From contig NZ_CP038228.1 in the NCBI RefSeq assembly GCF_006838285.1, positions 3,038,001 through 3,102,000 of the forward strand: a stretch of 64,000 bases of DNA, read 5' to 3'. Below are positions 60,972-64,000 of the stretch, piece by piece. The notes beneath the pieces were generated by a model, which worked only from the letters and a program-made list of their open reading frames with translations, did no database searches and was not told the origin of the DNA. Numbering within the stretch: the first letter of the stretch is position 1; every line of letters begins with the position of its first letter. Position numbers and translations under genes: made by a program. The DNA is from Xanthomonas translucens pv. cerealis. Lineage in GTDB: Bacteria > Pseudomonadota > Gammaproteobacteria > Xanthomonadales > Xanthomonadaceae.

Positions 60972-62547
60972 TCAGTGCAGCGGCACGCTCAGGCTGGACG
61001 GCGCCGCCGGCGAACTGAAGCTGACGCTGCCGCCGAAGCGGCTGGCCGAGCTGTAGCGCGGATCGGTGGTGTCCATCGCCAACACCAGGCGGTTGCCGGC
61101 CGGGATCTCGGCGGCGGTCGCCTGCAGCGGCAGGTCGATCGTGGTCGCCACGCCCGGAGGCGCGTTGCGCAGCGAGTACGGCGCATGGCTGAGCAGTTGC
61201 GCCACGCCGTGCCTGTTCATGCTGTAGAGATAGGCGAACAGCGAGACATTGGCCTGGCTCGGGGTCACCGTCACCCGCAGCGACGGGCTGCCGGCCAGGT
61301 GCTTGGCGCTGCTGAGCACCGGCCCGCTCCATACCGCCGCGCCGTTGCGGTCCAGCAGCGGAATCGATGTACTGACCGGCTGGCCAAGACCCTGCAGCAG
61401 GCCGCTGACCAGCAGCACGCCCGAATCGGCCAGACTCGGCACGCCGGTGGCGATGCGATGGCTGCAGCCATTACTGGCGCCGCTACTCAGCGCACCGGTC
61501 GCGATCCGGCCGCTCGGACGAGTCAGCGCGTACCTGGTCGCGCCGGCTTGCACGCTGTTCCAGTCGGCATAGCCGCAGCCAGGTGCCGCCGAGGGTGGAC
61601 AGCTGCACCGACTGCTCGCTGTCCACGCCGTTGGCCTGGCCCTTGAGGTAATGATCGAACCAGCGGGTGGCCTCGGTGTAGATCTCGTTCGGCAGACCGA
61701 GTGCGCCGGGCAGTTCGGCGGTGGCGTGGTCGCCCCGACTGAACATCAGGCGCTCGGGCACGCTCAGGCGGTTGTACAGATCGATGGACTGGTTCGGCGA
61801 GAACAGGCCGTCGTTGAACGCATTGGCCAGCAGCACCGCCGTGCCGTTGCGGTTGAGCGCCTGTACTTCGTTGGTCACGCCGCGTTCGCCGGCCTTGGGC
61901 AGGAAGCCCTGCACCGCGCCGTCGTAGTCGCCGCCCGCGACCCGCGCGCTGATCTGCGCCAGGTCCGGCCCAGGCCGGCCGGTGATCGCGCCGGAGGCGA
62001 CCAGCAGGCCGACGCCCTGTTGGCTGACCGTGGCGTTCGCGTACAGCGAGGCCTGCAGGTCGGCCCAGCCGCTGAGCGCGGCGACCGCCTTGATCCGCGG
62101 ATCGCGCGCGGCGGCGAGCAGGCTGGTGCCGGCGCCGTAGGAAATGCCGGACACGCCGATCGCCTTGGCATTGGCCGGCGTGTTGGCCAGCGCCCAGTCG
62201 ATCACCGTGCTGATGTCCTCCACCGTCGCCGCCCCGGCGATGCCGATCTGCCCGGCCGAATCTCAAAACCCGCGCGAGGTGTAGCTGATCACGACGTAGC
62301 CGTCGCTGGCCAGTTCGCGGGCGCGGCCCACGTATTCCAGATTGGGCACCGACCAGCTGGCCGACATCACCACCAGCGGGAACGGCCCGTGGCTTTGTCC
62401 CTGGGGCACCAGCACCAGCGCCCCGAGCTTGGTGCCGTCCCAACTGGCGATGGTCTGGTACTGGTTGCTGAAACCGCCGGCGAAGGCAGCGGCGGAGAAC
62501 AACAGCATCGCGCACAGGGCGATGCATCGGGACACGGCCGTACGCAT
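60972..62547 (-). pseudogene. Secreted alpha/beta hydrolase (X-Pro dipeptidyl-peptidase / S15-like), broken twice
   Basis: Three pieces form one protein of about 525 residues. The first (from ATG 62547) has a signal peptide (CIALCAMLLFSAAAFAG) and the hydrolase start, ending SYTSRGF before a TGA at 62263-62265 where homologues have Trp (GFWDS). The same frame continues with the nucleophile elbow GVSGISYGAGTSLLA and the His region RGDHATAELPG. Near 61577 the frame shifts by one: RLCRLEQ should be YADWNSVQAGATRYAL, and a C-terminal jelly-roll-like domain runs on to 60972. Two independent lesions favour a real pseudogene over error. Confidence 0.8.
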
Positions 62548-62699
62548 GTACGGCCTCCCAGATGGCGCCGGACCGGAATGGCCCGGCTGCCAGAAACGGT
62601 TACGGGTACGCCGACGTGGGGAGTCGGGCGCCGCAACCGTACCAGCAGGTACGGATACGTTCACACCGCAGTGCGGCACGGTATGGTGAGGCCGCGGCG

Positions 62700-62748
62700 C
62701 GCCTTGGCCCCTCTCCCGCCGTGAGAGGGGTTGGGGTGAGGGTAAGGC
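62700..62748. repeat. Dispersed GGGAGAGGGG palindromic repeat
   Basis: CCCCTCTCCCGCCGTGAGAG followed by GGGTTGGGGTGAGGGTAAGG, a motif met widely in Xanthomonas intergenic DNA, fills part of the 224-bp gap between thiL and the hydrolase. A nearby CCGTACGCATGTACGG palindrome spans the hydrolase start. No gene is seen in 62548-62771. Confidence 0.6.
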
Positions 62749-62771
62749 GCGAAACGTCCAGCGGACTTCCC

Positions 62772-63749
62772 CTACCCGGCAAAAAAATGCTGGTAGCCGC
62801 GTCGCGGCGGTTGCCAGGGCTGGCCGTGCGCGTCGCGTACGACGATGCCGCCGCCGGCGACGATGCGGCCGATCGGCGTCGCTGCCTCGCCGATCGCCTG
62901 CAGCGCCTGCACGATGGCCGCACGCTGCGCCGGCGCGGCGGTGAAGCACAGTTCGTAGTCGTCGCCGCCACCCAACTGCCAGGCGTGCACTTGCGCGGCA
63001 CTCGCCTCCACCGGCGCGGCTGCCGCCGGCAGCGCGGCCAGCCACAGTTCGGCGCCGACACCGCTGCGCGCGCAGATGTGCTCCAGGTCGGCCAGCAGGC
63101 CGTCGGAGATGTCCACGCAGGCGTGCGCCAGCCCGCGCAAACACAACCCCGCCTGCACCCGCGGCGACGGCCGCAGCAGGCGCTGGCGCAGGTGCTCGTG
63201 GATCGGATCGGCGGCGGCATGGGCCACGTCCAGGCGCCCGGCCTGCCACAGCGCCAGCGCCGCGGCGGCCTCGCCCGGACGCCCGCTGACCCAGATCTCG
63301 TCGCCAGGCTGCGCGCCGTCGCGGCGCAGCGCGGTGCCGGGGGCCACGCTGCCGATCGCGGTCACCGACAGCGACAGCGGCCCACGCGTGGTGTCGCCAC
63401 CGGCCAGCACGATGGCGTGCGCATCGGCCAGCGCGAAGAAGCCGTCGGCGAAGGCCTCGATCCAGCCCGCATCGTCGTGCGGCAACGACAGCGACAGCGT
63501 GCACCAGCGCGGCTGCGCGCCCATCGCGGCGAGGTCGGACAGGTTCACCGCCAGGGTCTTCCAGCCTATGTCGGCAGCATCGGTCTCGGCCGGGAAATGC
63601 ACGCCGGCATTGAGCGTATCGGTGGTGATCGCCAGCTGCTCGCCCGGCGGCGGCTGCAGCAGCGCCGCATCGTCGCCGATGCCCAACGGCACGTCCGCGT
63701 GCGTCCCGATGCGGGCACGCAGGCGATCGATCAGATCGAATTCGGGCAT
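62772..63749 (-). CDS. thiL: Thiamine-monophosphate kinase
   Basis: Phosphorylates thiamine monophosphate to the active diphosphate. The 325-residue AIR-synthase-fold protein has VPLGIGDDAALLQPP (metal/ATP loop), TTDTLNAGVHFPAETD, LAVNLSDLAAMGAQPRW, VDISDGLLADLEHI and GGGDDYELCFT. It lies downstream of nusB on the same strand, the usual rib-nusB-thiL order. The 126-bp gap holds GGGAATG/GGGAATC heptads (63759-63787). Confidence 0.98.
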   Translation of the reverse strand: MPEFDLIDRLRARIGTHADVPLGIGDDAALLQPPPGEQLAITTDTLNAGVHFPAETDAADIGWKTLAVNLSDLAAMGAQPRWCTLSLSLPHDDAGWIEAFADGFFALADAHAIVLAGGDTTRGPLSLSVTAIGSVAPGTALRRDGAQPGDEIWVSGRPGEAAAALALWQAGRLDVAHAAADPIHEHLRQRLLRPSPRVQAGLCLRGLAHACVDISDGLLADLEHICARSGVGAELWLAALPAAAAPVEASAAQVHAWQLGGGDDYELCFTAAPAQRAAIVQALQAIGEAATPIGRIVAGGGIVVRDAHGQPWQPPRRGYQHFFAG

Positions 63750-63758
63750 TTGCAGGCC

Positions 63759-63787
63759 GGGAATGGGGAATCGGCAATCGGCAATGG
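63759..63787. repeat. GGGAATN heptad repeat between nusB and thiL
   Basis: GGGAATGGGGAATCGGCAAT and a further GGCAATGG unit make four 7-bp repeats; a short inverse CCATTCCCAG follows at 63861-63870. Same subtype as the ftsZ-ftsA element at 27411-27695. Confidence 0.8.
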
Positions 63788-63875
63788 TAGGAGCGAGGGC
63801 AACCGCCGCGGCGTCACCGGCCGCAGGGCGCGTCCGCCGCGGCGGACGTCTTTAGCTTCTGCCATTCCCAGCCCT

Positions 63876-64000
63876 TCAGCTCCCCGGCTCCACCGTGCGC
63901 CACGCCAGCGCGGCGCGGTCGAGCACCCCGTTGACGTAGGTGTGGCCGTGTTCGGAGCCGAAGCGCTTGGCGGTCTCGATGGCTTCGTTGATCACCACGC
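63876..64000 (-). CDS. nusB: NusB transcription antitermination factor, 3' part only
   Basis: The last 40 or so codons of nusB; the gene continues beyond the window edge. The visible frame [20 protein letters not shown] then [14 protein letters not shown] matches the NusB C-terminal helices, and VNGVLD is diagnostic. NusB with NusE binds boxA RNA in rRNA antitermination. It precedes thiL, as in other proteobacteria. Confidence 0.93.
   Translation of the reverse strand, partial: VVINEAIETAKRFGSEHGHTYVNGVLDRAALAWRTVEPGS

Overview
The window reads as a Xanthomonas (Lysobacteraceae) chromosome segment. Supporting signs are the very high-GC coding style, the gene orders lpxC-dciA-M23-secA and mraZ-to-ftsZ, a SAH riboswitch before ahcY, intergenic gcttcagccgc palindromes, and G-rich heptanucleotide repeats of the type known to be enriched in this genus. 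The species cannot be fixed from sequence reading alone.

Region by region. 1-10.3 kb: ppc, divergent from riboswitch-controlled ahcY; then a small accessory block with a 26-codon gene, a cytochrome P450 and a convergent sulfotransferase; then DUF3228, an M14-like metallopeptidase and metF. 10.3-13 kb: REP-type palindromes, a DUF4124 secreted protein, a Nudix-ThiE fusion and a frameshifted VOC gene. 13-20 kb: a visibly AT-rich island carrying one minus-strand peptide-maturation and export operon: HlyD (nonsense codon), a 45-aa precursor, a SPASM-type maturase, an ATP-grasp ligase, a small unknown protein, an EreA/ChaN-like exported protein broken at a G12 tract, and a C39-peptidase ABC exporter. 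20.4-25.8 kb: secA, an M23 peptidase, dciA, lpxC. 26-42.9 kb: the complete division and cell-wall cluster on the minus strand from mraZ to ftsZ. 43-50 kb: NRDE protein, rnpB, an intact IS5-family element, rsmI, lpoA-like, yraN and an FAD-linked oxidase. 50-58.6 kb: kdpFABCDE, minus strand. 58.8-64 kb: an outer-membrane beta-barrel protein, a doubly broken alpha/beta hydrolase, thiL and the 3' end of nusB.

The most notable systems are two candidate RiPP loci. One is a minimal cittilin/biarylitide-like unit: a 26-aa peptide ending in Tyr-Ile-Tyr, followed by a terminator and a P450. The other is a grasp-with-SPASM-like cluster whose precursor has a Gly-Ala leader end suited to the C39 exporter. 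Both place an intrinsic terminator between precursor and modifying enzyme. The second cluster carries two lesions (HlyD stop, G12 tract), so it may be decaying or phase-variable in this strain.

A second theme is a family of paired inverted arms made of 7-bp G-rich repeats (GGGGACC and relatives), predicted to form G-quadruplexes. They sit in many gaps of the cell-wall and kdp operons and have also entered reading frames, extending FtsQ, MurG, RsmH and KdpC at the C terminus and inserting about 50 residues inside MurF.
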